Of a DNA stretch of 64,000 nucleotides, positions 44,717 through 55,578 are shown in pieces. A model generated the notes under the pieces. The model searched no databases, was not told where the DNA came from, and saw only the letters and a list, made by a program, of their open reading frames with translations. The stretch is from positions 2,232,001 to 2,296,000 of the forward strand of contig CM031557.1 of NCBI GenBank assembly GCA_018466975.1. Reading direction: 5' to 3'. The DNA is from Sparassis latifolia. Its lineage: Eukaryota > Basidiomycota > Agaricomycetes > Polyporales > Sparassidaceae. Numbering within the stretch: the stretch's first letter is position 1; every line of letters starts with the position of its first letter. A program made the translations under genes and the position numbers.

Positions 44717-45420
44717 TTACATTCCTAATCCGATTGTCCCCAAATCTTTGCCCGCACCGACACTCTCTCCGCTCGCGTTGAACTCTCTTGTATTACTTGA
44801 CGGCATGCTAGCTAGTGTCAGTAACCTGAATGGCGAGTAGGTCAAAGTCCAAACTCACGGATTGCCCTTTGTATAAGCCAGCGGCGGGCGTTGCAGCTGC
44901 GCGAAGTGCCTGTAGATGGAACCGTAGTTGCCGGGCTTGGCGCTGGAGTGGCGGAGGCATTACCGATACCCGACGTCTGCATGGTCCAGGGGTTCGTCAT
45001 CAAGCTCAAGTTCGGCGCTTTGCGCAAGATCTCCAGTTCAGCGAGTGCTGCGGGGTCCACAGCCTTCGAGATATGCTCCGACAACTGCGTACTGGAGCTG
45101 TTTTCTTCGCTCTTCAACTGGTTCTTTGTGAGAGCGTCGGTGCTCGTCATCAGCTCCGTGACCGTATGAGCAAGCGAACTCAATTCTAAGTCAGAGGAGA
45201 TGACAGCTTGCAACGTTTGCACGACCCCCACTAGAATTCGAAGTGTCGCAGGCTGCGGAGTGCCTTTGGGTGCCTTCGTGTCGGGCTCGGCATCGTCGTT
45301 GGCCGCTTGGGTGTCAATTGAGTCTACCTGAGCCTGCGGCATGGTCTGCTCCGATTTCGGCTCTACCGTAGAACTCGTGTCCGTACTGGCCGGAAGAGCT
45401 ACACCGAACATAGGTCCCAT
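44717..45420 (-). CDS. Family A unit protein, copy 2
   Basis: ATG 45418-45420. Exon 1 encodes a Ser/Thr/Pro-rich start with TMPQAQ, a helical centre (RILVGVVQTLQAVI) and TPAPSPAT. The intron at 44812-44858 (47 nt, GTGAGT donor, ACTGAC branch, CTAG acceptor) joins a short last exon ending TIGLGM, which matches the GYGLAM end of copy 1. No internal stop. About 218 aa, no membrane span. Like copy 1 it lies on the minus strand just left of a nonanucleotide. Confidence 0.7.
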
Positions 45421-45441
45421 GTTATCGAAGTTGGGGTCAAA

Positions 45442-45464
45442 ATTTTTTCGGAAGTTAATGTTAT
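45442..45464 (+). other. Hairpin and nonanucleotide, no iterons
   Basis: Left arm TTTTTTCG, TAATGTTAT 45456-45464, followed by CCGGG instead of the right arm. Left half of a doublet with the module at 45590. Confidence 0.7.
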
Positions 45465-45559
45465 CCGGGTATGGACCTCGTTAGCTGCCTGGCTGACTGT
45501 CAGGTGGTCATAGTGGTCACGATTAGGCGGCTGTTAATTCTATCAGCCGGAATGACAAG

Positions 45560-45632
45560 CCAGCCAGCCAGACAGCCAGCACTTGGCAATAATGTTATCG
45601 AAAAAAGCCCAGCCAGCCAGCCAGCCAGCCAG
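45560..45632 (+). other. CRESS-type origin module with extra iterons
   Basis: A first CCAG cluster at 45560-45579, then TAATGTTAT 45590-45598, CGAAAAAA and six CCAG copies 45609-45632. Confidence 0.88.
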
Positions 45633-46327
45633 CCCGTGGGCTTTCCGTAACCTGCACATGGCGACTGACCAGCTAAGAAGAATTTGCGCAGTGCAACCAC
45701 CTGCCGGTATCAGTATCAGTGTGGCGCAGCTAATTAAATTGCTTGAGGGTCCAGTGCAATGCGTTGCGTGCAATACTCGAACAGGGCAGCCGGCGCTAGG
45801 ACATGCTCCTTGTGCAGGCTGCAATTGTAAGCTCAAGATGTGTAATCATAGACCTCTCGGCACGCAGCTTTTTTAGATGTTTAACCGCAGATGAGTCATA
45901 TTGGTAACAGTCTCCGCCTGGCCCTGGTGAGGCCTGGCGCACAATTTTTATCATGGCAGATAGTAGCCTCTTCCTACCGTCTCGCATAAAATTCTTAGTC
46001 GTGTGGTAGCATCAATGCTGTGATCGGAGCAAGTCGCGCGATGCACGTCACCCACAGTAGAGCAACACGCATCTAGTTCTCCAGACCAAGAGTAGCCATG
46101 CACAGTAATCTGCACTACTCTCAAAAGTCTACCAATGAGCATTGCATACGAGAGGCATCTACTTGGCTATCACCAAATGCAATGTTCAGATAATTATAAC
46201 CTCCAAAACGCAAATATCAATTTAAATTCTAAAAACTGCGTAGCCATACCACAACTCCACCAACGCCATAAGAAATATTCAGAGTAAGCACGGTAGCTGT
46301 CAATGATTATGAGGGCCTGACGCCATA
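45633..46327. other. Non-coding part of unit
   Basis: No supported gene. Confidence 0.4.
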
Positions 46328-47329
46328 CTAAGATTCCCCAATCATTATGGCACCATTGCACTTCCGCGAGCGCTTTGCTGGTTTGTCAGGTGCATTTGCG
46401 GCCCGCTCGCGCCCTGACTTCAACGGTGTAGTCGGCTGTGCAGTGACAGAAGATCCTTGTTTCTTAATCTCCGGCAACGGAGTAGAGATCACAAGCTCGA
46501 GTTCCTCGGGTTCGGACTCAGTGTCATTGACCTCCACGAGTTGCTTGGGGGGAGCCGAAGTCCTAACATCGACCTGCTGGTTTTCTTCCTTGCTACTGTC
46601 AGCGGGTGGTGCCTCGGCTCCCTTTTCCTTCTCCGTGCGTTGCTTCAGCTCCTTCAACTTAGCCAGATGGGCGGCTGTATCCTCGATCTGCTTGACCAGC
46701 ATAACTCCTGTTTCCACCTCAAGGTTCTCCTTGCCTTTGCGTTATGTGGTTAGGTTCGTGAAATTTTGGAAACGAGAAGGGTTCGACATTGAGAACCTAC
46801 GTGTATCGGAATTATTGACTAAAGCCTTGGAAGTGTTCATCAAAACTGGTGTGACCATCTTGACGTGCCCTTGTTTCGTGTGGCTGACCAGGACCATGGA
46901 CATCATCCAAGGCAAGAGTTCAGCCTTTGCCACAGCTTGTGTGTGATGATTTAAAGACGAGAACATGTGCGCCATTTCCATGCCCAAAGTGATAGGCTTT
47001 GTCTCGGACTGATCTTGTTTAGGTTGCCACGGTCTGGTACGAATGGAATTGAGATGATCCTTGGCGACATCTTTCATTGCATTCAAAATGAGCTGCATTG
47101 TGCTACTGAAGCAGTTGCACGTCCAGTTCTTGGCCGGCTCAAGGTGCTTGAAACATGCATCGAGATTGCACAGGGAATCTTCGTGGCTGCACTGCCAAAT
47201 GCCACTGGCCAGCTCTGTGGCCTTAAGAAAAGACAGAAAGTCCGATGGATACTCGATCCGTGGTTTATCGAAAACTGCTTGGAGCCAAATGTCCCCGCAT
47301 TTTGGGAAAAGTACTGAGCTAGACGCCAT
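46328..47329 (-). CDS. Family C unit protein with basic C-terminus
   Basis: ATG 47327-47329. Exon 1 is helical with several cysteines. The in-frame TAA at 46742-46744 lies inside a probable 66-nt intron (donor GTAGGT, branch CCTAAC, acceptor GCAAAG); the exons then join in frame. Exon 2 has a coiled-coil-like helix (AHLAKLKELKQRTEKEK), an acidic segment (NDTESEPEELEL) and a basic cluster PAKRSRK that looks like a nuclear signal. About 311 aa. Nuclear role is inference; no known family. Confidence 0.65.
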
Positions 47330-47452
47330 TTCTGCTAAGGTAGGTGGGGGTTACTGAATGCACAAGAAAAAGGTTAGAGCATGGATTGAATTTCCGATGC
47401 ACAATCGGGGCGGACATCGGTTTAAGTAGAGAAAAACTGGTGTCACGTGGAA

Positions 47453-47510
47453 TTTTTCGCGGAAGGTAATGTTATCGAAAAACCGAACAGCCAGCCAGCC
47501 AGCCAGCCAG
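47453..47510 (+). other. CRESS-type origin module, clean hairpin
   Basis: TTTTTCG (47453-47459), TAATGTTAT 47467-47475, CGAAAAA, five CCAG copies 47491-47510; then TATATATATA at 47516. Confidence 0.92.
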
Positions 47511-48476
47511 TCAGGTATATATATACGCACATCCCGCGACTAGAGCTGCATGCTGAGGCACATCTGAATGAGAGCAAAACTCTGCAATGCAAGACAACAG
47601 TGAGCTTGAGGCCCCACATCCACTAAGACGTGGCCTACGCGGATTGGCTCGAACAATTGCATGGGTGGTACATGTCCTGCAGCAGCACATTGTGCAGGCC
47701 TGGCGCTCATGGGCCCTGCAATCGCCGTGCCAGCTGCCACTGGCTCATTCCCCAGCAGCAAAATCGCCAACCCTACCGCCCTGGGTACCACCATTTTGCT
47801 GTCCGTCTCCTTCTACGTGCGAAAGAGTCTCACCTGAGATGCACTGGTTTCCCGGGCAGCGGTGCACCCATGCCTGTCCGCCCCAAGTCGAAACGGGCAC
47901 GATCACACCACCGTCGTCCGAGCCCATTATCATCGTGGCTCGAACCCGTAGGACGAACTCAAATTCAGAACAATGGTACCCGTGATCAGCTCGGTAATCC
48001 GAGTGCTAGCCAAAGTAAGACCTGAAATGCATTTTTGTATACACTTATAGCTCTTAGTTGACTTGTCAGTCAGCCACAGTTCCTCTATCTCGGTACCTGC
48101 ATCGCATGGCTGCTCGCTGGGGTAGACCTAAACTTTGGTGTTCCTATGGATGAGAAGAGCTAGAATATAGCTACAACTGGCTGAGATTGACTTGACCTTG
48201 CTGCTTACAGTGCACAGGGGTTGCTCGTCTTTTCTACGCCCGCGCCAAGCCACAGCCCCACAGGAAATTTGGTAGCATAGGTCAGTTGCAGGTGCTGCCA
48301 GTTGTCAGAAGAGTAACACATTTTATCAGCGATAATTGCAAAATTCATTGATTATCGTTATCATAATGTTCCATAGCCTGAGACGTCAAAATCCAAATGA
48401 TATTCCATGAATCCAAGCAAAACACCCATAACGCCATTAGTAGAGCACTTCCGACTAATAGGTTTCGAGGCTGCCG
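47511..48476. other. Non-coding part of unit
   Basis: Overlapping short ORFs on both strands, none supported. Confidence 0.4.
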
Positions 48477-49336
48477 CTAGCCAGGGTGGACCTCCCTGAA
48501 TCGTAACGGAGCAGCACCAGTGCGACCACGAGCTGGCAGTGGTGAAGCTGTCCTGGGAACCTGCGTCCAAACCATGTCCGGGGCGCGGAAGTCTTCGCGG
48601 TGCCGATCGAAATGAAACGGAAAGGAGATATTTGCGAAAAAGTCATTAAGGTTGATAGTCTGTCCACTGTGATGCTGATGCTCAGACGAAGTGCCTTCTT
48701 CGATGACAGTTGCCGTATCGCTGTTGTCTCGAGAATGTCCGTCTTCTGTGTCGGCCATGTCTGGGAGTTTGTAATTAGAAAATGAACTATTAGAAGAGAG
48801 AAAAATCTTACCCGAGTAAAGCGAGTCTGCACGATTGTACAATGGGCACCTGTTTCTTAGCGGGGGGTTCCTGTCTCCCCCCCACCGCTCGCGGAAGATC
48901 TCACTCATGGGTCCAAACATCTCGCATAGATGGGTCATGTAGTCTGCCATCCAACATGATTGAACCCTCATGCGCACCAGATCGTTGCCAAAGTTGTGCG
49001 ACCACGTTGATCGGTCAGCGAAGCTACACATAGTCGCAAATAATGTTGCTTCGCCTTGTCACTGGACTGCCGAATTTCTTGCTGCAGAACACAATCGTCC
49101 CGCAATCGCATATTTGAAATTTCGCCAGTTATGTCATCGAGGATGCGTCCTGCATCATGGCAGTGGTTGAAGGCCTCGTGCATGCAGCTGAAAGCCTCAT
49201 CCAATTTTTTGGCATACCTTTGGGCGTCTTCTGGAAAATCGCCTATGGGGGCAGAAAGATACTGCTTTCCGGAATAAAAAGATTCTGGATCGCATGAGCC
49301 AAAGGCCACTGGGAATTGGTGGCCTACCGTCGACAT
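48477..49336 (-). CDS. Family D unit protein (frame change near 49.0 kb)
   Basis: ATG 49334-49336, 58 bp left of the nonanucleotide. The first part is helical (AQRYAKKLDEAFSCMHEAF). Near 49,000 coding moves to a second frame (SCWMADYMTHLCEMFGPM) without a convincing intron. The intron at 48761-48811 (51 nt, GTAAGA donor, C-rich CCCAG acceptor) leads to an acidic last exon (DTEDGHSRDNSDTA) and an Arg/Pro-rich end. Layout as in families B and E. Function unknown. Confidence 0.55.
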
Positions 49337-49379
49337 TGGGCCCTGCAATAAGGGTACCGAGGTGGAGACTGTGTGAGGA

Positions 49380-49433
49380 TTTTTCCAGGTATCTAATGTT
49401 ATGCAACTTTCAGCCAGCCAGCCAGCCAGCCAG
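49380..49433 (+). other. CRESS-type origin module (left of doublet)
   Basis: TTTTTCC arm, TAATGTTAT 49394-49402, GCAAC in place of the right arm, five CCAG copies 49414-49433. Confidence 0.85.
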
Positions 49434-49521
49434 ATAGCTAACCTCGACCGCATAGTACTATCACGTGAGTGCTACTTACGGCAGTCATGTGCGCCGGGCA
49501 TGGAATCAGGTGGCTTAGACT

Positions 49522-49539
49522 TAATACTATCGAAAAGCG

Positions 49540-49569
<30 letters not shown>
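49522..49569 (+). other. CRESS-type origin module (right of doublet)
   Basis: TAATACTAT 49522-49530, CGAAAAG, seven CCAG copies 49542-49569, immediately followed by the TATA box of the capsid-like gene. Confidence 0.85.
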
Positions 49570-49570
<1 letters not shown>

Positions 49571-49586
49571 TAGGCTGAGTTTTGGG

Positions 49587-49593
49587 TATAAAT
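49587..49593 (+). promoter_or_regulatory. TATA box of capsid-like gene
   Basis: TATAAAT 18 bp after the iterons and 106 bp before ATG 49693. The ATG at 49592 overlaps this box, so it is not the start. Confidence 0.65.
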
Positions 49594-49692
49594 GAGTGGC
49601 TTCCCTCCCCCCCATTCCCCCAATTTTTGGTCAGCCTGCCACTTCATCTTGCACAATTCATTTGTACAGCCCCAAACGCATAGCCCACCACA

Positions 49693-50515
49693 ATGGCTTA
49701 CGGCAACAACTACGCAAAGCCCTACGGGCCGCTCCACCTATGGCTATCAAGCCCGCTACAATCTGCAGGCTGTCGCGTACAAAAAGCGTCGTTTCACAAA
49801 ATATCCCACGTACTTTAAGAAGTCGGGGTATTACGGCGGTGCCAATTCAGGCTCTCGCAACTGGAGCTCAAGTACCTGGCGATCAGCTACCAAAGCCAAT
49901 ACCAAGACACGCCGCCTCTCTACCAAGACAAAGCCAATGACACCTGCCCAGAAGCGAAAGTGGGAGTTTGTCCGCAATGTTGGCATCTACAAGACTAGCG
50001 GTCGCATCAGCTCAGAGTCTGAGAGTTACTCACTGGCAAAGAATGAGGACACTATTTGCATCGCCGAGTCCATGACAAGGTGCAGCTTCAGCAGATCATA
50101 TATTGGCCTGGCCAGCGTGACAGACAAGTCGGTCATCAACCTCGACGTGGATACCAGTTGGGCAGTGCGCATCGTGGGTTTCATGTTGAAGCCCATTGGC
50201 AAGCGGGAGGATCTTAACGTCGGACAACTCGCACAATTTGGTGCGGCATCAGCAGGGCGCCACCAACTCAAATCCAATGAGATGGAAATCTTCAAGGCTG
50301 CCATCTGGAACAAGAAGAAGGACTTGGACGACGTGGACATCATGACAACTCGCACATATAGCGACCAAGTTGAGATTTTCCTCGATGACACGAAGTACTA
50401 CAAACAGGGCACGGAGGTGTGCGTAGTGCCTGAGAAGCACAGCATTCACAGCATGATGACGCTGGGACCAAATGGGACACCGCTGATGAGCGACCAGAGC
50501 GATGGCTGCAACTAA
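49693..50515 (+). CDS. Capsid-like protein
   Basis: About 274 aa. The N-terminal 90 residues are rich in Tyr, Gly, Arg and Lys (AYKKRRFTKYPTYFKK, later TKTRRLSTKTK), as in DNA-binding arms of small ssDNA-virus capsid proteins. The rest looks like a beta-sandwich (WAVRIVGFML, QVEIFLDD, TEVCVVPEK). ATG 49693 follows a TATA box at a normal distance; its frame meets the main frame at a G3 run (49726-49728), so one base is probably in error or mutated. It ends at TAA. It is virion-sense, right of an origin, in its own 1.9-kb unit. Capsid identity is inferred from size, charge and position; no alignment was possible. Confidence 0.6.
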
Positions 50516-51435
50516 ATCATCTTACGCATGTTCCGTCCTCGGAGCGCAGACGCAGAAGTCGAATTCTTCAAAACCGACTTGACTATGGGGTACTGGGACC
50601 TTCCTCAAAGCTTGCTTCTTCAAACTCCGGGTGTAACGGAAGTCAAGCAAGAGATGGATATCTAGATAGTCTGACAGAGTGCGAATAGATTGTTATTTCC
50701 TAATACCTGGCCTGCAATGAAGCATTACAAGAGACACCCAAAAAGCAAACCCAGTAAACTCCCTCTAACCACAGATGAAAACGTTCCGCTCAATTTCCTC
50801 TTATGCTTTCTTCTAGAGGGCTGCGCCTAGCAGTGCTCCCATGTGTATGCCTGTGTTCCTCTCTCGGATATGGGCGACGGTGATAGCGGTCGGGCGACGA
50901 GTATTGAGGCATTGTCTAGAGTGTATTCGTGTAGCGCAAGCGACGATCGGAAGCGCAAAAGCACGTGGCTGGGTCTGATCTGCAAGCTAGCAGGGATTAG
51001 TCCCGGCACACAAAGAAAAAAAGGTTAAAACCCCTACAGAGAATGAAAACAGGCGTGCTCCAAATAGCGGCCTTCAGTAGTGCCAGTACTCCGAGTGAAT
51101 GTGCTGGAGCATTTTGGGGACTCAGCGAAACTGAGGGCGGAGGGCTGTATTTGTGCTCACCATGGTAACATTTACGCAGAGCCTCACCAGCAATTTAATG
51201 GCTATGCATGCGTCGTGTAATTTGGTGCATCAACTCACCACCTCGCTGCCTTGTTGCAGGTTCGCCCGGCCAGTATGGACTGCAGCTGCATGCGTGGAAG
51301 GGCCCGGGGGGAGCTCCCGCCCTGCACCTCGCAAAAGTGGACACAGCGTGCCCTTAGTATGATAGGTTAAAATGAAACGGACTTGTTCCACATGGTAGAG
51401 TGACATTGGCAGATGTACTGGCGCTGACAAAGTCG
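50516..51435. other. Non-coding part of capsid unit
   Basis: No second gene seen downstream of the capsid-like ORF. Confidence 0.45.
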
Positions 51436-51497
51436 GTTTTCATAAGCTCTAATGTTATCAAAAAACTAGTCAGCCAGCCAGCCAGCCAGCCAGCCAG
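51436..51497 (+). other. CRESS-type origin module
   Basis: GTTTTC arm, TAATGTTAT 51450-51458, CAAAAAAC, six CCAG copies 51474-51497. Confidence 0.88.
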
Positions 51498-51625
51498 CAT
51501 GTCCGCTAGCAAGGCCATCGTCTAACTGGCCAGTAGACAGGTTGGCGCAGAAACGCTGGTAATTACAAGTCACCGACTAAATCTTGGACGACGCCAAGCC
51601 ATAGTAAATGGAGCGGAAGGCGGGA

Positions 51626-51994
51626 CTAAGCGTTGGGGTACAAGGCATGTAGCTGTGGAGTCTGGATGAGTGTGTACCACAACCTCGCATTCACCAAGGA
51701 CAAGTAATATACGGTATCGCGCGTCAGCAGGGTCCATGCTTGACGCGGCTGTAATCTAATGCTCGACATTGCAGCCATTAGAGGTATGCACGTATCCTCA
51801 AGTGAACCCTCCCCACCACCTTGAGTGTCAAATTGGGTACTGGTGACAAAGACACGTGGGTTTAGCAACTGGAGCCCCGCCCACCGTTTCTGCCCACCGT
51901 TTTGTTCGATCATTACGGCTTGGTTTCTCGGGCTTCCGCTTCCAGAGTAGGAAATGAACGCTCCTGTCTCACCGTTGCGGATCCCATCTAGCAA
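51626..51994 (-). CDS. Unassigned ORF, possible exon
   Basis: 122 codons without an ATG start (begins TTG after a GCTAG that could be an intron acceptor). Fairly protein-like (RWAGLQLLNPRVFVTS). It may be an exon of an unrecognised gene or chance. Confidence 0.25.
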   Translation of the reverse strand: MLDGIRNGETGAFISYSGSGSPRNQAVMIEQNGGQKRWAGLQLLNPRVFVTSTQFDTQGGGEGSLEDTCIPLMAAMSSIRLQPRQAWTLLTRDTVYYLSLVNARLWYTLIQTPQLHALYPNA

Positions 51995-52246
51995 ACAGAC
52001 AGCGTCGAGAGGTTATCAAGGTGCAAGGGGCCGATGGACATGTCTTGTTTCCAGTACCAGAAGCCCTAGAGGCCGCTGAGACTGCAAAGATGGCGATGCA
52101 CTCGATGAATATTCTAGTAACATGTGTTTGCTAGTTACTCATTGCTCAAATACGCCCATGGTCATACCACTGCCCACATCTAAGCTAGGTCAACTGCATG
52201 CCAGCTTGGCCTCAGGAGCTGTAGGCTCAGTACCACAGCTCACGCT

Positions 52247-53209
52247 TCATTCTTCCCCGCCCACCGGCATCTGCTCCACACACATATTTTCTTGGGAGCC
52301 CCAGCCTACCACGCTCTCACTATCCGGAAAGGGGGTTGGAGACATGACGAACTCATTTCCCAGCCACTGATCGTAAAGATTGTATCCACTAGAAGGCGGT
52401 GAAGAACTGCCGTGTGTTGTGCTTATTTCACTGAGCGTTGAATTCGATAGTGAGCTCAGAGTCCCTGTCTGGCATTAGCAGAAGCTGTGTCAAGAAAATC
52501 AGGTGCAGTACATACCATCAAAAGGAAGCCTCATCCCTGCAGTGGGCAATGTTGCCTGAGAAAAACCATCCTCCTCGGTAATAGGCTCTTTGTCCTCATC
52601 CGACGAGTCCTCAATTACCATGAGGTAGCTGAAACCCATTCCGTTGTGTCCTACTTGCGATGGTGGGCACCGGACAAGCTCCTCCAAGTCGCTGCGTGTG
52701 TTGCGTGTCAACGTTCTCCTCGCTTCTGCCTGGCATAGAGCCACCACACTGCGGAGAAATTGACCCAGGTACTTTAGAAAGTGTATGGCGTGCGATGGCC
52801 AAGGATCCATCTTTCGGCCCAGGGCTGGGGTCTTGCGGGAGCGATGACCTTCTGAGGCCCTCTTTTGAACGCCTTTGGCTTTTTTGTGCCTGTTGCTTGC
52901 ATTCAAGGGCACTGAACCAACAACACCGTTCGTAATTTCGATTCCCATGGCTTGCATCGAACTTTCCATCCGGAGGCGCAATATTGCGTCTTCTGTGCGT
53001 CCAGTCGAGCACAATGCATCTTCTTTGCACAAATAACCCCAGATGTTGATAGCGTCGAGGATCGCATCATGGCAGTTGTCGTTTGCAACGTGTCGCTGGA
53101 ACAAATATGCAAGACTGATCGTTGACTGGACCGCCTCGGGGTATGCATCGGCTTTGGTAGGCAGGCCCTGTAAAGGTTTCACTAGACTCAAGACTTGTGA
53201 TGATTCCAT
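52247..53209 (-). CDS. Family E unit protein with acidic second exon
   Basis: About 303 aa. ATG 53207-53209. Exon 1: helical domain (STISLAYLFQRHV, HAIHFLKYLGQFLRSVVALC) with a basic linker (RHKKAKGVQKRAS) and an acidic patch (EDSSDEDKEPITEEDG). The intron at 52465-52515 (51 nt, GTATGT donor, GCTAAT branch, ACAG acceptor) joins exon 2, rich in Ser, Asp and Glu and ending GGEE before TGA. No internal stops, so this is one of the most intact unit genes. The basic linker could be a nuclear signal. Function unknown. Confidence 0.75.
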
Positions 53210-53386
53210 TCTGACGGCCGGTCCGTCGTGAAAGATAGATTTTGAAAGTGAAAAACTAGAAGCGGAGCCTCACTGACTGTGGGATTTGAAGACTTATAGG
53301 GCGCAAGAGGCTACGCATGGCTGCTGTAGGTGCGCTAGCAGCGCTGATGGTGGGAGCCTAGCACGAATGGAAGGATCAGCGAACAG

Positions 53387-53441
53387 TTTTTCGTCGGCTA
53401 ATGTTATCGAAAATCCACCAGCCAGCCAGCCAGCCAGCCAG
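53387..53441 (+). other. CRESS-type origin module, clean hairpin
   Basis: TTTTTCG (53387-53393), TAATGTTAT 53399-53407, CGAAAA, six CCAG copies 53418-53441, then TATATGTAC. Confidence 0.92.
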
Positions 53442-54622
53442 CCGGTATATGTACTTGGGCCGCGCACAACCATGTACATGTTTCGTGTCAGAAGTGGCCG
53501 CTCTGTTGCATTAAAAAAGGCTTATCTTGCTGGCTGCGGTGTACAGTCCATTCGCACGATGTTTCATCTGACATGTCCCAAGCCTATAGCACGCAATCAT
53601 TCCACAGAGACCGCCTCCTGTCTCTGCCGATCACCGATGATCCCACAGCAGCTATGCAGAAGGACTGATAACGTGGGAGGGGACCAATGGAGTAGTGACA
53701 ATGCAGCAGCGACGGAGGTGCCGATGCAGAGTAAGCCGTTGCCATGCAGATGAGAGGCACAACACAGCAGACTGGCCTCTCGTCGATGAGTGGCGCTCAG
53801 CTGGATCTCACCGCTGTTCAAAGCGCACTGCGGGAGCACGGGAGACAGTTCACGCTGTTGAACTGTGTCGCCTCCGGCAGAGCATAGTAGTTGGACCGGC
53901 TGCATATGGAAGATGCAGAATAATTGGAAAGACGAAGCATACTGTAATTGTCGAGAGAACATGTGAGGAGCACCATGACAGTTCCAAGGAATGGATAGCC
54001 TGCCAACTGGCCAGGATTGATAGGTGGAAGGGCTAAATTAAACATAGACCCAACAAGGGCACGGCACATCACATTATTTTACATGTGATGGGTTGCATGC
54101 CTGATGGCCATGGACCACTCTCCAATGACTGGAACTTGTCTCCTAGGCCTAGAGCACGCACTTCTTATTTGGCGGCGCGTGGTCGGAAAAGGCATCACGC
54201 GTGTTGGTCCTATATCAAATGTGCACGTTACGCGTCGGGTCGATAACCTTCCGAGCATACTTTTATCGCGAGTCTGCAATGTGCTGCGTGGTGGTAGATG
54301 CGTATACATCGCCTACCTAACGCATGTCTATGGGAAGTCAAAAGCATGTACTTGCAAATAGCTTGAGCGATGGAGCAAAAATGAATATGTATTGCAAAAG
54401 CGTGTAAATTAAAGAATATATGGGAATCACATTTCTTTCCTATGGCAAGGCTCTAAGGTGCCATGCTCGCTCTTTGAGGCAGCAGCCTTGGCGTGCGTGG
54501 AATATCTTACTGCTGCAAACAGCTCCTTTCACACTGTCGGTAACCCGTATCAACCACCACGACAAGTCATCCGTTTCTCTGTCGCGCATCATGCGTAGCA
54601 AGAGAATCACAGAAGATGCGCA
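53442..54622. other. Non-coding part of unit
   Basis: No supported gene in this 1.2 kb. Confidence 0.4.
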
Positions 54623-55291
54623 TCACCACACCTCTGTAACCAAGGTTTTAGTAAAGAATGGAAGACAGATATGGGAGGTTTGGTACTTACCGCAATCCAG
54701 CACTTTGTAGCCAAATGGCTCATCATCAGCTCTAAAGCTGCTCCACGGATCTGACAAGAACTGTCCGTCGGAACTCATACGGCCAATCTTAGTCCTGTTC
54801 AAATCGTCAGGATCGATGTTTTCCTTGTTGTCGTCAAAGTTCTTGAGCTCCGCCTCTCGCATTGACTTGTATCATGTAATCAGTGCTTCGGTCACGTCGT
54901 GCAAGGCACTGCAGGCTTTTTTTGCTTGCTCGCAGGTTGCCAAATTGACATGACATAGAGGCTTGGAAGCAGCCTCCCGGTCCGCATTGGCGTTTGCCTC
55001 TTTGATGTACACCTGCTGACAGCAGCTCCTCAGACTGGTTATCAACGCATTTAATATCTTGATGTCGCCCTCGGAGGCATACACCACCCTAGTAAGCTGG
55101 TTGTTGACGAGGTTCGCATACTGATTGGCGACTGCGAGAAAGTTGCCCTCGCGCTGGACATTGCGAGCAAAGGAGAGGATGCGTTCAGCGCCGCAGATGC
55201 CGTCGTCACCTGGAACTGGTTCAGGAGAGACGCAGGCTGGTGGGGGTGGCAGACCGGTAGCCTGCGCCTGCTTGAAAAGAACGCTAAGCAT
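54623..55291 (-). CDS. Family F unit protein with KEN motif (in-frame TGA)
   Basis: ATG 55289-55291 (an upstream TTG was rejected). Helical domain with spaced cysteines, then TGA 54872-54874 in an otherwise continuous frame, then DDNKENIDPDD, SSFRADDEP and a last intron at 54634-54690 (57 nt, GTAAGT donor, TACAG acceptor) before a three-residue last exon. The KEN-containing acidic stretch is shared with the 8.7-9.3 kb gene. If the TGA is real and not read through, the KEN part would be lost. Function unknown. Confidence 0.6.
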
Positions 55292-55315
55292 TGTTAAGGC
55301 AGACAACAAGGCAGA

Positions 55316-55358
55316 TTTTCGCAAGTGATTAATGTTATTGCTAAATCGGATTGCTAAA

Positions 55359-55390
<32 letters not shown>
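55316..55390 (+). other. CRESS-type origin module, extended spacer
   Basis: TTTTCG arm, TAATGTTAT 55330-55338, then ATTGCTAAATCGG in tandem instead of the right arm, then seven CCAG copies 55363-55390. Confidence 0.85.
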
Positions 55391-55405
55391 AGTGCATGGG
55401 GCCCT

Positions 55406-55413
55406 CTTTATAG
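55406..55413 (-). promoter_or_regulatory. TATA box beyond iterons (minus strand)
   Basis: CTTTATAG on plus reads CTATAAAG on minus, so the iterons and nonanucleotide lie between TATA and the family F start. Confidence 0.5.
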
Positions 55414-55578
55414 TTTTTCAAGGGAAAATTTTTGCTTGGCTGGCGCTCGGGCCACCTAGTGGTAGGGCACAAGGTACCGCCGTGTACCAGTACACAAGAC
55501 ATGTCAGCCACAGCGCCACATGAGCCACGGTGGCATGTGAGGAATGCGATAAGCCAAAAATTCATTCTATCTATAGAT

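Noticed and set aside
46742..46744. In-frame TAA in family C as a nonsense mutation
   Set aside because: It falls inside a 66-nt GTAGGT...CAAAG intron with a CCTAAC branch site, and the flanking exons join in frame.
46347..46946. Plus-strand 199-aa ORF
   Set aside because: Antisense shadow of family C exon 2 and its intron.
47587..48025. Plus-strand ORFs of about 130 aa at 47.6-48.0 kb
   Set aside because: Two long ORFs overlap in different frames with biased composition and no splice or motif support; likely chance.
49592..49692. Capsid-like gene starting at ATG 49592
   Set aside because: That ATG overlaps the TATA box; ATG 49693 lies at a normal distance and gives a basic, capsid-like start.
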